From positions 2,356,001-2,420,000 of the forward strand of contig BSYQ01000012.1 of assembly GCA_030272585.1 (NCBI GenBank): 64,000 nt of DNA, given 5' to 3'. This DNA comes from Bryopsis sp. KO-2023 (Eukaryota > Chlorophyta > Ulvophyceae > Bryopsidales > Bryopsidaceae). Position numbers and translations under genes: made by a program. Below the pieces are notes generated by a model, which worked only from the letters and a program-made list of their open reading frames with translations, ran no database searches and was not told where the DNA came from. This document shows positions 47,821 through 58,208 of the stretch, one piece after another (position 1 is the first letter of the stretch; every line of letters begins with the position of its first letter).

Positions 47821-50800
47821 GGTGGAAAAAGAAGCAAGGGCAGTACTTATCTGAGGTTTGGAGGAGAACAGAGGGTAAAAGAGAAGGATCACGACCAGAA
47901 GGGAGACTTGCCACTCAGATCTGTGGCGGCGCTGAAGAAAAAGAAGATCTTGACGGAAAAAGTGAACGAGGAAGAAGAACCAAACGAGGAAGAAGGCCTT
48001 GGTGGTGCAGAAGGAGTGAACGTTGAGGTTTCTGAGGCACAAGGAAGTGTTGGTGCTTTTTCTGAGGCTGGTCTTGTTGACGACGAAGGGGTGTTGAAGG
48101 AAGACTTTCTTGGCGGCTGGGACAACGAGGAAGTGAACGAGGTTGACGAGAAAGAGGTTGTGATGGTCGAGAGTGTTCCTGAAGAACGTGAAGCAAGACA
48201 AGAAGACAGAGCTGCTGGAGACGAGGTTACGAGGGCAGAGGTAGACGACGAAGTGGTTGCTGTCGTTAAAGAAGAAGAAGAGCAAGCAAGTGTTGACCCT
48301 ACTGGAGGGGAGGTACAAGAAGGAAACCTCGTTGGCGTTACTGACCAAGGAGAAGCCGAGGTTGTCCAAGAGGAAGAAGAAGTGCTTGCGGAAGAAGTAA
48401 AAGAAGAAGACGAAGCAAGACGAGTGACCAAAGAAGAGGAGGAAGCCTTTGTTGAGCCAGAAGTTGTGGTTAAGGAAGAAGTCAAACAAGAAGAGGAAGA
48501 AGAGAGCAGTGTTGCTGCAGGGAACGGAGGAAATGGAGGCGCTACCAACGAGCCCTCGAGTTCCATTTCCGACGAAGACAAACCTGAAGGGGAAAGAGAC
48601 AAGAGGGAGACATCCTCTAGTTTCGAGGAAGAGCCTGTGCCCCCAGTACATCCACCACTGAACCCATTTGCCTTTGCTGCCAGTCTCCCCCAGATTCCTC
48701 CAATTGTGCCACCTGGTCCAGTTGTTCCACCCGTTCCACCAAGACCTCCTGTTCCACCACCAGTTTGTCCACCGACTCCAGGCAGTGGCGGCGCCATGAT
48801 ACATCCAGCAGAAGGACTTCCTAATCGGTTGACTAACAGTCATTTACCCGCATTTACGGGTGCAGAGGCAGAAGATGTGGCCACCTGGTTACGTTCCTAT
48901 GGGATTCTGGCTGCGGGTTTAGGCTGGAACGTACCCCAAACAGTGCAGCCACACGAAGACGAGAGGATAGAGAGACTGGTCCGCTATACAACCAGGGAGG
49001 CTCGGTCATGGGTTGACAATTGGATATCCAGACATCCAGCCCTTGTGGAAGGAGTGCCAAACCCATTGAGGACGTGGCAGAAGTTGCAAACGGACATGCT
49101 GGCCTGGTTTGGAGTTGCCCCAGCAACACCAGTAGCCCATACCTTGGAGCAAAGCCGGAAGGGTGATGAAACAGTGGACGAGTATACATCATTGCCATCC
49201 CAAGGGCAGCAACAAGTGGAAGCGAACAGAGTACCAGGCAATCCAGCCGTGGCAGATGAGATATTACATCGATCGTTCAAGGATGGAGCTCAGGGGGAGT
49301 TGACACCCATACTTCATGCACCCATGGAGGATACTTTGGAAGGAGTCAGTGCCAGAGCCGGACAAGTTGAGAAGAGACAAGTGGACCCCAGTTCCACCCA
49401 GAAGGAAGTGACGGTCCCAGCAACCGAACTGATGGGAGAACTGCAGGAGCATGCAGCATTGGAGCCTGTTTTGGCAGAAGTGGGCGTTATGGATCGGAGA
49501 GTAAATGGGCAAATTGACAGCCTAAGGAAGGAAATGCGTGATCACAAAATTGTGACGGATTCAAGACTTCGAGGAGTGGAGCAGCAAGTGAGAATATCTG
49601 GGCGGCAGTATAGCGAACTCAGGAGGATGATCTCTGCCTTGACAGAAAGGGTAGCAGATATGCGACAATCGGAAGAACCCGAGCTGGCAGGGGTGAGCCA
49701 TGGCATTACTGGAGACGCCGGAGTGGATCAAATACCTACCAATGGGGAAAGAGGCCGGGGAAACCACAGAGGAAGTGAATGGAGGAGAAGGAGTGGACGG
49801 ATAAACATAAGCGAAGTCACGTGTTGGCATTGCTTAGACCTTGGACATTACAGAAGAAATTGTCCCAACCGAATGCAGAGTTTCCAAGCAGAACTGGAAG
49901 ATCAGTTGATTATGGATTTCGAGCAGACCGACCCAGTGACAGCAGCCATGGAGGAACCAGAGGAGGTCATGGCATCAATCTTGTACTCTGCTATGGATGT
50001 CGACAATGGAGCAATGGACAGTGCCCAAGGAAGCAATGGAGGGACTCCTATGGATACCAGTCCCATACCCGCAGATCCTCAACCAAATGCTACAGAGGAT
50101 GTTGAAATGGAGGAACCGAAAGAGGAGCCAGACCCTGAAACCAAGAAAGAGCCAAAAGAGATTTCAAAGCAAGTGCTTGAACCGGAAGATGTGCCGAAAC
50201 CAGAAGGTGTGCCAAAACCAGAAGATGTGCCACAAGGATCCAAATCAGTTGTGATGTTGCCATTGATGCATAGACCGATGCAAGTACCATCGCCGAGAAA
50301 TACCATGGCAAAGAAAAAGAAGATGGTCAAGAAATCAACAGTGGAGCCAAAGGAGAAGCGCATGTCTACTAAGGCGGAGGCCAAGAAGTTTGTGGAGGGA
50401 TTGACGCCGGAAGTATCCGTGGCCAAACTCTGTCAACATCATCCGGAGCTGATTGATGCTTGGCTGAAGGCATTAAGGGTGCCCATGGCGAAAGTCCCAG
50501 CAGTTACCACCATGGCAGAAGTGGACAAGACAAGCTCATATGCAGTCACTACAGCCACAGCCAAAGTGATGGAAACTAAAGTGTCAGGAGCAATCATTGA
50601 CACCGGAGCCAGTGCATGTGTTATATCGGCGCAACTCCTTGCACAAACAGGGTTAACACATCTAATGGAGGCACCAAGAGGGCGTTACCGGGACTGCAAT
50701 GGACAGACTCGGCAGGCAGTAGGGTACATCCCCGCTCTACCTATTGCCCTTGGACAATGCAAACAAATGGTATCGTGCCATGTAGTGGAGAACAAGCATT

Positions 50801-51525
50801 TGTCCCTAATCATTGGGACTCCATGGTTGGCTAAAACCGGCACCGAGATTGACTACGGGCTCAAAAGGCTCACTCCATACGTGGCGGGACAGCGCATGGG
50901 TGGCGTGCCGATCGAGTTCATCCACTCTGTAACGCCTGCAACTGCTGCAGTCGTTTCTATCTACCAGACCCTCCGCCACATCGAAGAACCCAGTCCTGCA
51001 CCAGCCCAACCACCCTCTTCTACCGGGGAACTTTTGCAGCCAAACTCAAGGACGACTCATGATGGTCTGAACCAGCCCAACGCCGCCAGTCGACATCCAC
51101 CGACCCTCCGGCTTACATACTACCAAGCAAGGGTGCTGCAAGAGTGCTACACCATGCGTCGGGAGAACGGGATGAGTGAGGCAGCAGCCTCACACCTCCA
51201 CCAGCAAGAGATGGAGTTACTGGATGCAAGAAGAGGGCACCATTTGAAAATACAAAAAGAGAACGAAGGGAGTTTGGAGGAAACACTGCGAAGGGAAGGA
51301 AAACAGGGGAGAAGGAATGGTGTAACAGAGGAATACATGCGGAGGCGGGAGGCACTGAAACAACAAGAAAAGGAGGAGCTCAAAAAGCTTTTGGATTACT
51401 TCCGGGAGAGTGCACAAGCATGGAGACCGAAAGGAGTGCCTGCAGCAGGAGTGCCAGCAGCAACGGCCGCAACCGGAGGGAAAGGAGGGAGTGAGGTGAT
51501 AAGCTATACCACTTCGGATTTTTGA
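47821..51525 (+). CDS. gag: C2 Gag-protease polyprotein
   Basis: The frame is open from 47821; the first in-frame ATG is at 48796, matching the C1 gag ATG. The ATG-less part is Glu/Val-rich without the C1 minisatellite. Near 47880-47940 its relation to C1 switches frame, so the N-terminal part is damaged. From 48796: capsid, a CCHC knuckle (CWHCLDLGHYRRNC, about 49822-49863), then without a stop the protease (AIIDTGASACVIS, about 50590-50630; LIIGTPWL) and a charged tail. The capsid is only moderately similar to C1, while the RT is nearly identical. Confidence 0.8.
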   Translation, partial: GGKRSKGSTYLRFGGEQRVKEKDHDQKGDLPLRSVAALKKKKILTEKVNEEEEPNEEEGLGGAEGVNVEVSEAQGSVGAFSEAGLVDDEGVLKEDFLGGWDNEEVNEVDEKEVVMVESVPEEREARQEDRAAGDEVTRAEVDDEVVAVVKEEEEQASVDPTGGEVQEGNLVGVTDQGEAEVVQEEEEVLAEEVKEEDEARRVTKEEEEAFVEPEVVVKEEVKQEEEEESSVAAGNGGNGGATNEPSSSISDEDKPEGERDKRETSSSFEEEPVPPVHPPLNPFAFAASLPQIPPIVPPGPVVPPVPPRPPVPPPVCPPTPGSGGAMIHPAEGLPNRLTNSHLPAFTGAEAEDVATWLRSYGILAAGLGWNVPQTVQPHEDERIERLVRYTTREARSWVDNWISRHPALVEGVPNPLRTWQKLQTDMLAWFGVAPATPVAHTLEQSRKGDETVDEYTSLPSQGQQQVEANRVPGNPAVADEILHRSFKDGAQGELTPILHAPMEDTLEGVSARAGQVEKRQVDPSSTQKEVTVPATELMGELQEHAALEPVLAEVGVMDRRVNGQIDSLRKEMRDHKIVTDSRLRGVEQQVRISGRQYSELRRMISALTERVADMRQSEEPELAGVSHGITGDAGVDQIPTNGERGRGNHRGSEWRRRSGRINISEVTCWHCLDLGHYRRNCPNRMQSFQAELEDQLIMDFEQTDPVTAAMEEPEEVMASILYSAMDVDNGAMDSAQGSNGGTPMDTSPIPADPQPNATEDVEMEEPKEEPDPETKKEPKEISKQVLEPEDVPKPEGVPKPEDVPQGSKSVVMLPLMHRPMQVPSPRNTMAKKKKMVKKSTVEPKEKRMSTKAEAKKFVEGLTPEVSVAKLCQHHPELIDAWLKALRVPMAKVPAVTTMAEVDKTSSYAVTTATAKVMETKVSGAIIDTGASACVISAQLLAQTGLTHLMEAPRGRYRDCNGQTRQAVGYIPALPIALGQCKQMVSCHVVENKHLSLIIGTPWLAKTGTEIDYGLKRLTPYVAGQRMGGVPIEFIHSVTPATAAVVSIYQTLRHIEEPSPAPAQPPSSTGELLQPNSRTTHDGLNQPNAASRHPPTLRLTYYQARVLQECYTMRRENGMSEAAASHLHQQEMELLDARRGHHLKIQKENEGSLEETLRREGKQGRRNGVTEEYMRRREALKQQEKEELKKLLDYFRESAQAWRPKGVPAAGVPAATAATGGKGGSEVISYTTSDF

Positions 51526-51573
51526 GTGGGCCGGCCACCGACGTCCTCCTTCGGCGACACCTGAAGGGGTGGC
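51516..51573 (+). promoter_or_regulatory. Probable -1 frameshift site, C2 gag-protease to RT
   Basis: G GAU UUU (51516-51522) precedes TGA. GCCACC (51534-51539) and GGTGGC (51568-51573) can pair as in C1. The RT frame is -1 and open through the site. Confidence 0.7.
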
Positions 51574-53537
51574 GAGAGTGGGTCGGTCCTGAGAGGAGAA
51601 ATAAAAGGGGAAAGAGGAGAAGGAGGAGGGGCAAACGTGCGGGTAGGCGAGAACAGTGGCGTCGAGCAGGCAGGAGGATCAAGGAGCAGGAAGAGAGAAT
51701 GCAACGCCAAACACAAGAGGTAGAAAGGGCCAGAAGTCTGTGGCCAGACTCATGGGCCATGCAGTGTTTGAACCATAGTAAAACAGTGGAAGCAGAAATT
51801 CTGGTGAGACAAGAGATAAAAGGAGAAGAAGAAAAGAAAAGAAGGGAAAATTCAAGGGAAGGGGAAGCAGCTGAAAAAGAATTGGGAAGAGGAAAGAAAG
51901 AAAAAGGAAGAAGAAAAGAAAAGTTTGGGTTGAAAGAAATGGGACAGACAGCAGTTCAGCTGCAGGAAAACCAGATTTGGGCAGGGGTGGTTCCCCTTGG
52001 GACTTCTGATGTAGAAAATAAAACGTTTGCCACAGAAAAGGAAAGAAAGGAGGAAAAGGTGTCACTTAGAGAAAAATTGGAAGAACTGAAAATTAGTCCC
52101 CATCTAACCCCCCACCAAAGAAAGGAACTGCTGGATCTTCTGCAGCAGTACCCCGATGCCTGTGCTTGGTCCTCGGATCAGGTCGGGCAAACCAACATCC
52201 TATACCACGAGATCCCCACCGGAGATCATCCCCCCATCAGGCAGAACCCCTACAGGTTCAGTTACGCGGAGAACCGGGTGGTAAAATCGGAGGTGGCGAG
52301 GATGCTCCTGGACGGAGTGGTGCGGAAGTCAAAGTCCCCGTGGGCCTCACCGATCGTTCTAGTCCCAAAGCCAGATGGGTCGGTGCGGTTCTGCGTTGAT
52401 TACCGCAAGCTTAACAAGGTGACCACCCGAGATAGCTTTCCCCTCCCGAGGATTGAGGACGCGATCAACCAATTTTCGGAGGCCAAATTCTTTACCGCTC
52501 TGGATTTGAGGTCAGGGTATTGGCAGGTCCGGATGAGCACCGCCTCCGCGGAGAAAACGGCCTTCATCACCCAGGAGGGGCTGTATGAATTTGTGGTGAT
52601 GCCCTTCGGGCTCAGTAACGCCCCAGCGACCTTCCAAAGGATGATGAACGAGGTACTGGGACCCATGCTGTGGAAGGGGGTGATCGTGTATTTGGATGAT
52701 ATTATCATCTATGCGGAGACCTGGGAAAAGCATCAGGAGATCCTGGCAGAGGTGCTGCAGCGGTTGAAGGAGGCCAACCTGAGGATCAGCCCGAGGAAAT
52801 CGGACTTCGGGTTCGAGGAGCTGCTGTACTTGGGCCACATCGTGGGGAAAGGGGAAATAAAAATGAACCCGAAGAAGGTAGCCACAGTGGAGATGCAGGA
52901 GCCACCGGTGGATGTGTCTACTCTGCGGTCCTTCCTTGGCCTTACTTCTTACTACAGGAGATTTGTGCGCGACTATGCAAGGATCGCTGCACCTCTGACG
53001 GAGTTGTTGAAGAAGGATGTGCCATTTGAATGGAGGGAACGCCACCAACAAGCATTTGAGAGGCTGAAGAAAAGCATTACCGATCAACCAGTCCTGGCTC
53101 CACCACAGCCACACCTACCATACATTCTGCAAACAGACTGGAGCAGCCAGGCTGTGGGGGCAGTACTCTGTCAAAAGGATGAGCAAGGGAGAGAGCATGT
53201 GGTGGCTTATGCCAGCAAAAGACTCAATCCTGCTGAGAGGAATTATTCTGCAGTGGAAGGGGAGTGCCTAGCAGTGGTGTGGGCTTGCACCTTATTTCGG
53301 CCATACATCTACGGAACGGAATTTGTGCTGCAGACTGATCAAAGAGCCTTACAATGGTTGATGACGGGTACCAAACTGACGGGGAAACTGATGAGGTGGG
53401 CACTCCGCCTACAAGAGTTTGATTTCACGATTGAGTTCCGCGCTGGGAAGAGTAACGCAAATGCGGATGCACTGACAAGGCTTCCAGTTCCGCTGGACCA
53501 TCCAATAGTCAGTGGTTCCACAGCGCTTCGTCCATGA
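51522..53537 (+). CDS. pol: C2 reverse transcriptase-RNase H
   Basis: It is 671 aa, the same length as the C1 product. The RT core and RNase H differ from C1 at only a handful of residues over about 500, with YLDD and all RNase H motifs kept, while the basic N-terminal segment and the preceding gag are much more diverged. The stop falls at the same codon as in C1. The ORF is intact and probably functional. Confidence 0.9.
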   Translation: MSGPATDVLLRRHLKGWREWVGPERRNKRGKRRRRRGKRAGRREQWRRAGRRIKEQEERMQRQTQEVERARSLWPDSWAMQCLNHSKTVEAEILVRQEIKGEEEKKRRENSREGEAAEKELGRGKKEKGRRKEKFGLKEMGQTAVQLQENQIWAGVVPLGTSDVENKTFATEKERKEEKVSLREKLEELKISPHLTPHQRKELLDLLQQYPDACAWSSDQVGQTNILYHEIPTGDHPPIRQNPYRFSYAENRVVKSEVARMLLDGVVRKSKSPWASPIVLVPKPDGSVRFCVDYRKLNKVTTRDSFPLPRIEDAINQFSEAKFFTALDLRSGYWQVRMSTASAEKTAFITQEGLYEFVVMPFGLSNAPATFQRMMNEVLGPMLWKGVIVYLDDIIIYAETWEKHQEILAEVLQRLKEANLRISPRKSDFGFEELLYLGHIVGKGEIKMNPKKVATVEMQEPPVDVSTLRSFLGLTSYYRRFVRDYARIAAPLTELLKKDVPFEWRERHQQAFERLKKSITDQPVLAPPQPHLPYILQTDWSSQAVGAVLCQKDEQGREHVVAYASKRLNPAERNYSAVEGECLAVVWACTLFRPYIYGTEFVLQTDQRALQWLMTGTKLTGKLMRWALRLQEFDFTIEFRAGKSNANADALTRLPVPLDHPIVSGSTALRP

Positions 53538-53589
53538 TTTACTATGGAACCCCAGATCAGAGCTGACAAGGTGCAACCATTGTTGTCCC

Positions 53590-54320
53590 AATGGAAGTAC
53601 TCAACAGTGGTAGGGGACACTTGAATTTTGTGAGGTTTTTGCATATTTCTTGCCTACCATTGTTGTTGCAAAAGATCAAGGGGGAAAAAGTGGATCAATG
53701 GATGGATAAGGATCAGATGAAATATTTGGAAAGAAAGGATTTGCCTGCTGGGAGACAAGCTGAGGCAAAAGTGCACAGAAGAAGTCGACGATATTGAAGG
53801 GTAGCAGGAGATGCTCACCCACTCAAGTACTTGAGCAGAGAAAGAGAATGGCGACAGGTGCCAAATGAGGAACAACGATAGTCTGTGGTTCGAGATATCC
53901 ACAGACAGAATGCGCACATCGGCGGGAGAGGATTGAGCCAGAGGAGTGCAGCAGCTGCACTGCAGCAAGAGTTATATATCAAAAGAGGAAGAGCAAGTGT
54001 GGCAGACGTGCCATAACTGCAGAGAGAGTCAGAAAGCGCCTAAGGAACTATATCCATTACGGCAGCATGGGAGAGAGAAAGCGCCTAAGGGACTTCATCC
54101 ATTACGGCAGCATATACCGTTGAGAGCTTGGGAGAGATTGGGAGTGGACCTCATCACCTTGCTTACAGCGGAGAGAGGAGAAAGAAATGAAGTGGCAGAA
54201 CTTCTACAGAAGCCGGGCGTTCAACTAAGGAAAGGACGACCATACCATTCGGAGACCGATTGACTAGTGGTACGGATGGATCGCGAAATACAATATGGTA
54301 TTTTCTGGTTTTGTTTTGTT
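53590..54320 (+). pseudogene. C2 integrase remnant
   Basis: Fragments similar to C1 integrase appear in several frames: the N-terminal part (53680-53795, ending in a stop at 53795-53797), the zinc-domain region, a locally duplicated KAPK-LHPLRQH segment (about 54031-54118), the first core motif (VDLITL), and then a jump to EVAELLQ, which removes the second catalytic aspartate. The line breaks off near 54320 with a stop at 54262. Nothing of the C1 extension is left. The product cannot be an integrase. Confidence 0.85.
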
Positions 54321-55018
54321 TTGTATTGTTGTTTTGTTTGGTATTGCTGTATTTCTGCAGCAGCAGTGGGTGGGTTTTTATTTTGTTTTTGGTTCTATTT
54401 TGTTCTTGGGTACTATTTCTGCAGGAATAGTATTCAGTCAGTCGATAAAGAAAAGAACTTTCCGTTTGATACTTTTTGAGCTCAATAGAGACCTGGGGAA
54501 GAAAAGGGGGGTAAACAAGGGACAAACAAGGACAAACTGGTCACTTTGACCTATAGGGGTGAAAGAACAGCTGTTAGCTATGAGGAAAAAAAAAAGGGGG
54601 GGGAACTGATTGAAGTGCAGCACCACTGGTTTACATTCGAGTGCTCTTTGAACAGTCCTGCTGGGTTTAAAGAACAGCTGATGGCTGTGATTAAAAAGAA
54701 AAAAAAGGGGGGACCTGTTTGAGGAACAACATTGTTAGTTTACATTTTGATGTCCTTGAACAGTTTTGCTGTGGAAATTAAAAATAAAATGGATCTGCAG
54801 TAACAATGGGCACTTGTTTTGTGTTTCTGAGCACTACGTCTACAGACATAGTAGCCAGTCAGGCAGTTAAGAGAAAGATTTTCTTGTTGATACTTTTTGG
54901 AAAAGTTCTAGGAACAACTAGCTAACAACTAAAGACCAGGGACAGAAGAAGTTCAGTGGGGGAGGTTGAGTTTAACTTTTGGGGACAAAAGTCAAGGGAG
55001 GAGGGGAGTGGTTACAGC
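54321..55018 (+). other. C2 non-coding 3' stretch and polypurine tract
   Basis: It is T/G-rich then A-rich, with repeated motifs (GAACAGCTG near 54565 and 54670; runs of A followed by G near 54582 and 54697). No gene is seen. The purine tract GGGAGGAGGGGAGTGG ends at the LTR. Confidence 0.65.
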
Positions 55019-55025
55019 TGTAACC
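55010..55025. repeat. Palindrome across the C2 3' LTR left boundary
   Basis: GGTTACAGCTGTAACC, as in C1 and A1. Confidence 0.85.
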
Positions 55026-55627
55026 CCAAACCACGTCGCCTCGACCAATTTTGTCACCTCCAGGGCTAGAGTGATATCAGGGGAGGGAATGCTGCTTGAG
55101 GCAGTCCCAGACGGATTACGTAGGGCTAGCAGTCACCCCGGGACAGTTCTGCCATGGCAGTTCCGCCACAGTTTAGAGGTAGCAGTTCAGCTACAGAGTT
55201 GACTAGGTTGGACAGTCCTAGGGATTGGTACTGAGGGAGTGGACTTAGGGTGGTTAGAAAGATCAGTTAGGCTTGATGGGTTAGGTTGTCTTAATCAGTA
55301 GGTGGGATCCTAGGCGATCAATGGGACAAGGGTGAGTCAGGCTGCAGCCTATTTAAACGGCTGATCTTAGGGTATTGTACTTCTTCTTGGTGCGGATCTT
55401 CTGGGTTAGGTTCTTGTGTTTTGTTCGAGTTTGGACCTTGTGATTGTGTAAGAGAGCTTTTGAGAAGAGTCCCGAGTGGAAGAGTGCCCTACAAGGCTGT
55501 GTGATCAAGTTAAAGAGGGGCTGTCCCCACTTCGGCCGTTCCAGTTCTGCAGAAACTCCACCACAACCGTTCAGTCAGGCTGCAGGGGTGACCCCAGCGG
55601 TCAAGGCGACGCAATTTGTTGGTTACA
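55019..55627 (+). repeat. C2 3' LTR
   Basis: This uninterrupted copy matches the two parts of the 5' LTR by eye and ends ATTTGTTGGTTACA. The TSD CCCAGG follows. Confidence 0.9.
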
Positions 55628-55633
55628 CCCAGG

Positions 55634-56801
55634 AAGCCCACCACTTCCACAGCCACTGTCGGCTCAGGAATGGGCGGAGGTGCAGAGGGAGGAAAGAGAT
55701 CGATCGTTGGCGGGACACCAGCCGCTGCCTGGGATGCATTACCGGAGGGGATGGGAGGAGAGGGTGTCACAGCCTCGTGTGGAGGAACCTGATCCAGTTC
55801 CGTTTGCCCACCAAGCGGAGCAAGCAGGATCCCAGGATCCACCAGCTGAACCCCCAACGACGGAGGAAGTGCCTCCAGCCTCCCAACTCGTCTTGCTGCC
55901 ACCAGGGCCAATCAGACCACCAGCTCCACCCCTGGCGGGACCTCGGCCACCACGCCCCTTCCAAATGTTCCAGAATGTCCAAGCCCCGTTCGCCTTCGGA
56001 GCAGGAACTCCCATAGGAACCCCCCCGGGAGTAAGCCAGAGCGGGACTCCAGCATCGAAGGGAGGTGCGCCGAGAAAGGGACCAACCACCAGACTCGCCT
56101 CAGGCAAAGGAAAGCCCAGGAAAACTGTGCTGGATTTCTCGGGAACGGATACGGAGACTGGCGAGGATGAAGGGCCCACAGAAGGGGCAGCACCGGGTGA
56201 TGGAAAGGGGCAGCAGAGCCACAGCAGCGGTGGCGGCACCCAGGGCATCGGTACGCGTTGCAGCCGATGCTCAAAACAGCCCGGCTCCAACGCGTACGTC
56301 CCAACCGCCTGTAAGTTTGCCAATACACCCGGGCATCACAGACACTGCTCGAGGGATCGCTTTGGGAAATCCTGGAAAGCTTGTGCGAAGGATGTGTTGG
56401 CCATCCTCGTGGCCTTGCGGCGCCCCGACCTCTTCTGCCGCGGACGCGAACTCACGCTGGGGGACATACCGGCGGCGGACCTCTCATGGATCCCGGAGTA
56501 CCGCCCCAACATCACCGCCGACGAGGTCTTCCAAAATCGCTGCTGGCGATGTGAAGCGGAGGCGAGAAATTTCCCGACGACGGCATACTGGCGCACGCTC
56601 ACGGCGGAGATGTGGGGGCGGTACCCCGAGCTCCGTCGGCCGTTCCCTGACGAGATCCCCCTGGAGAGAGGCAGCGCACCCAAGCGACACCGAGAAGAAG
56701 AGGGGCCAGACGATCCCGCAGCAGGAGGAGAGCCGCCGGAACACTGTCGCGGAGGTCAGGGAGAACCGCCACCACCACCACCGCCGCCGCCGACAGCCTG
56801 A
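55634..56801 (+). CDS. C1 integrase-ORF extension, second piece (Cys/His-rich)
   Basis: After removal of C2 and one TSD, this continues the integrase frame. It is proline/glycine-rich, then has a Cys/His-rich part (TRCSRCSKQ, TACKF, GHHRHCS, KACAKD, LFCRGRE, RCWRCEAEA, about 56253-56565) that looks like one or more zinc-binding units. It ends in a polyproline tail. The tryptophan-containing CxxC pairs recall B ORF3, but I cannot show homology. The function is unknown. With the signal-like segment upstream it could be an env-like or accessory protein made from the Met at 26084. Confidence 0.7.
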
Positions 56802-57669
56802 AAGGGGGGGAGGTGAAAAAAAAAAAAAAAAAAAAAAAGGAAAATGGGGGTGACATTGTGTTTTTGTTTTTATTGTTTTGTTTTTGTTTTTCTTTTGTTT
56901 TCTTGTTTACATGAGAATGGCTATGGAGGCAGCCTTCTCAGAGAAAAGTAGTAGCTGAACTGGGTTAGAATCAGTAAGAATGGAAAAGAAAAGGAAGTGA
57001 GAGAGAGAGTAAGAAATGTGAGAGCCATAAGAAATGTTTTATTCCTTGCATGCTGACTCAGAGAAACTAGTTATGAATTCTGGGGATTATATTCCCCATC
57101 CTTTGGGGTTTTCAGGGTTATCATTTTTGCAGTAGAGAAAGCCCTTTTTCCTTTACAGAATGGCTGTACTGGGCTAGCTCCAGCAAGAGTAAGAGGGGGG
57201 GGGAATAAACAAACAGAAACATCTGGGTATTGGACCTGGGAGAGAGAAAAAGAAAAGAGAACAAGCCTGCTGGTTGAGAAGGCAGGTTGCTGAGTATTTC
57301 TAGGGATGGAGTGAACAAGCTGACAGAACAGCTGTGGATTGTGTTGGGCTTGTGTTATCAAGGTTAACAGACATTTTTCCTGTTGTGTAGAAAGTGATAA
57401 TCAGAAGAAAAAAAAAAAAAAAAAACTTTTGTTTTGGATCCCAACATACTGACACCTAGCACTTGTTCTGTAGTACTGGGGGACACTGCATCTGTGGACT
57501 TAGTGGTTGGATAGGCCGTTAGGTCTTTTATTCACCACTTCTCCAACAGTTCTGACCCCAGTTATCTTGAAAATGGAAGTCTAGACACAGAAACAGTTCA
57601 GAAAAGAGGGGAGGGGATGTTAAAACTTTTGGGGACAAAAGTTCAGGGAGGAGGGGGAGTGGTTACAGC
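56802..57669 (+). other. C1 3' untranslated stretch and polypurine tract
   Basis: This 868-bp stretch has a poly-A run near 56817-56838, T/G-rich sequence, a second A run near 57405-57424, and no convincing gene. Just before the LTR are GGGGACAAAAG and the purine tract CAGGGAGGAGGGGGAGTGG (57644-57662), shared with C2. Confidence 0.7.
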
Positions 57670-57676
57670 TGTAACC
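57661..57676. repeat. Palindrome across the C1 3' LTR left boundary
   Basis: GGTTACAGCTGTAACC is perfect. Its left half equals the 3' LTR terminus (GGTTACA) plus GC, so the site looks like a joined pair of element ends. Confidence 0.85.
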
Positions 57677-58208
57677 CCAAACCACGTCGCCTCCACCGAT
57701 TTCGTCACACTGGCCAAGGCCAGAGTGCTATCGGGTAGAGGAGGGGTAGTTAGGACAGTCCAGCCACAGTCTGGAAGTAGCAGTCCAGCTGCGGAAATGA
57801 CTAGGTTGGACGGTCCTAGGGGTAGAGACTAAGGGAAGGGATTGAGGGAGGTTAGGAAGATCAGCTAGGTTTGATAGGTTAGGTAGTCCCCATCAGTAGG
57901 TGGGATCCTAGGTGATCAGTGGGACTAGGGTGAGTCAGGCGGCAGCCTATTTAATGGCTGATCTTAGGTTATTGGGGATTCTGGGTGAGGCTTTTGTTTT
58001 TGTTCGTGTGGGGACCTTTTGATTTGGTGTAAGAAAGCTTTTTGTGAAAGAGTCCCGAGTAAAGTGCCTAAGAAAGGCCGTGTGATCAAGTTCAAGAGGG
58101 GCTGTCCCCACTTCCGCCATTCCAGTTCTGCAGAAACGCCACCACCACCCTTAAGTACGGCTGCAGGGGTGACCCCAGCGGTCAAGGTTACCCTATTTGT
58201 TGGTTACA
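57670..58208 (+). repeat. C1 3' LTR
   Basis: It is identical by eye to the 5' LTR, but ends ATTTGTTGGTTACA. The TSD GTCGTG follows. Confidence 0.9.

Larger units (their letters stand above)
27037..55627 (+). mobile_element. Element C2: C-family element with degraded integrase, interrupted by B2
   Basis: TSD CCCAGG is at 27031-27036 and 55628-55633. Without B2 it is about 8.8 kb. Its LTRs (601 and 609 bp) look identical apart from the 3' end extension, so it moved recently. Gag-protease and RT-RNase H are open, but integrase is shortened and interrupted, and the C1-type extension is missing. It sits inside the C1 integrase extension. Confidence 0.9.
16648..58208 (+). mobile_element. Element C1: large LTR retrotransposon with separate integrase ORF, interrupted by C2
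   Basis: TSD GTCGTG is at 16642-16647 and 58209-58214. Without C2 it is about 13 kb. The order is LTR (531 bp), PBS, an ATG-less acidic region fused to gag and protease, -1 frame RT-RNase H, a separate ORF with integrase plus a long extension, an untranslated stretch, a polypurine tract and the 3' LTR (539 bp). The LTRs look identical apart from the last eight bases of the 3' copy. The element splits the A1 RT just before motif A. Confidence 0.9.
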
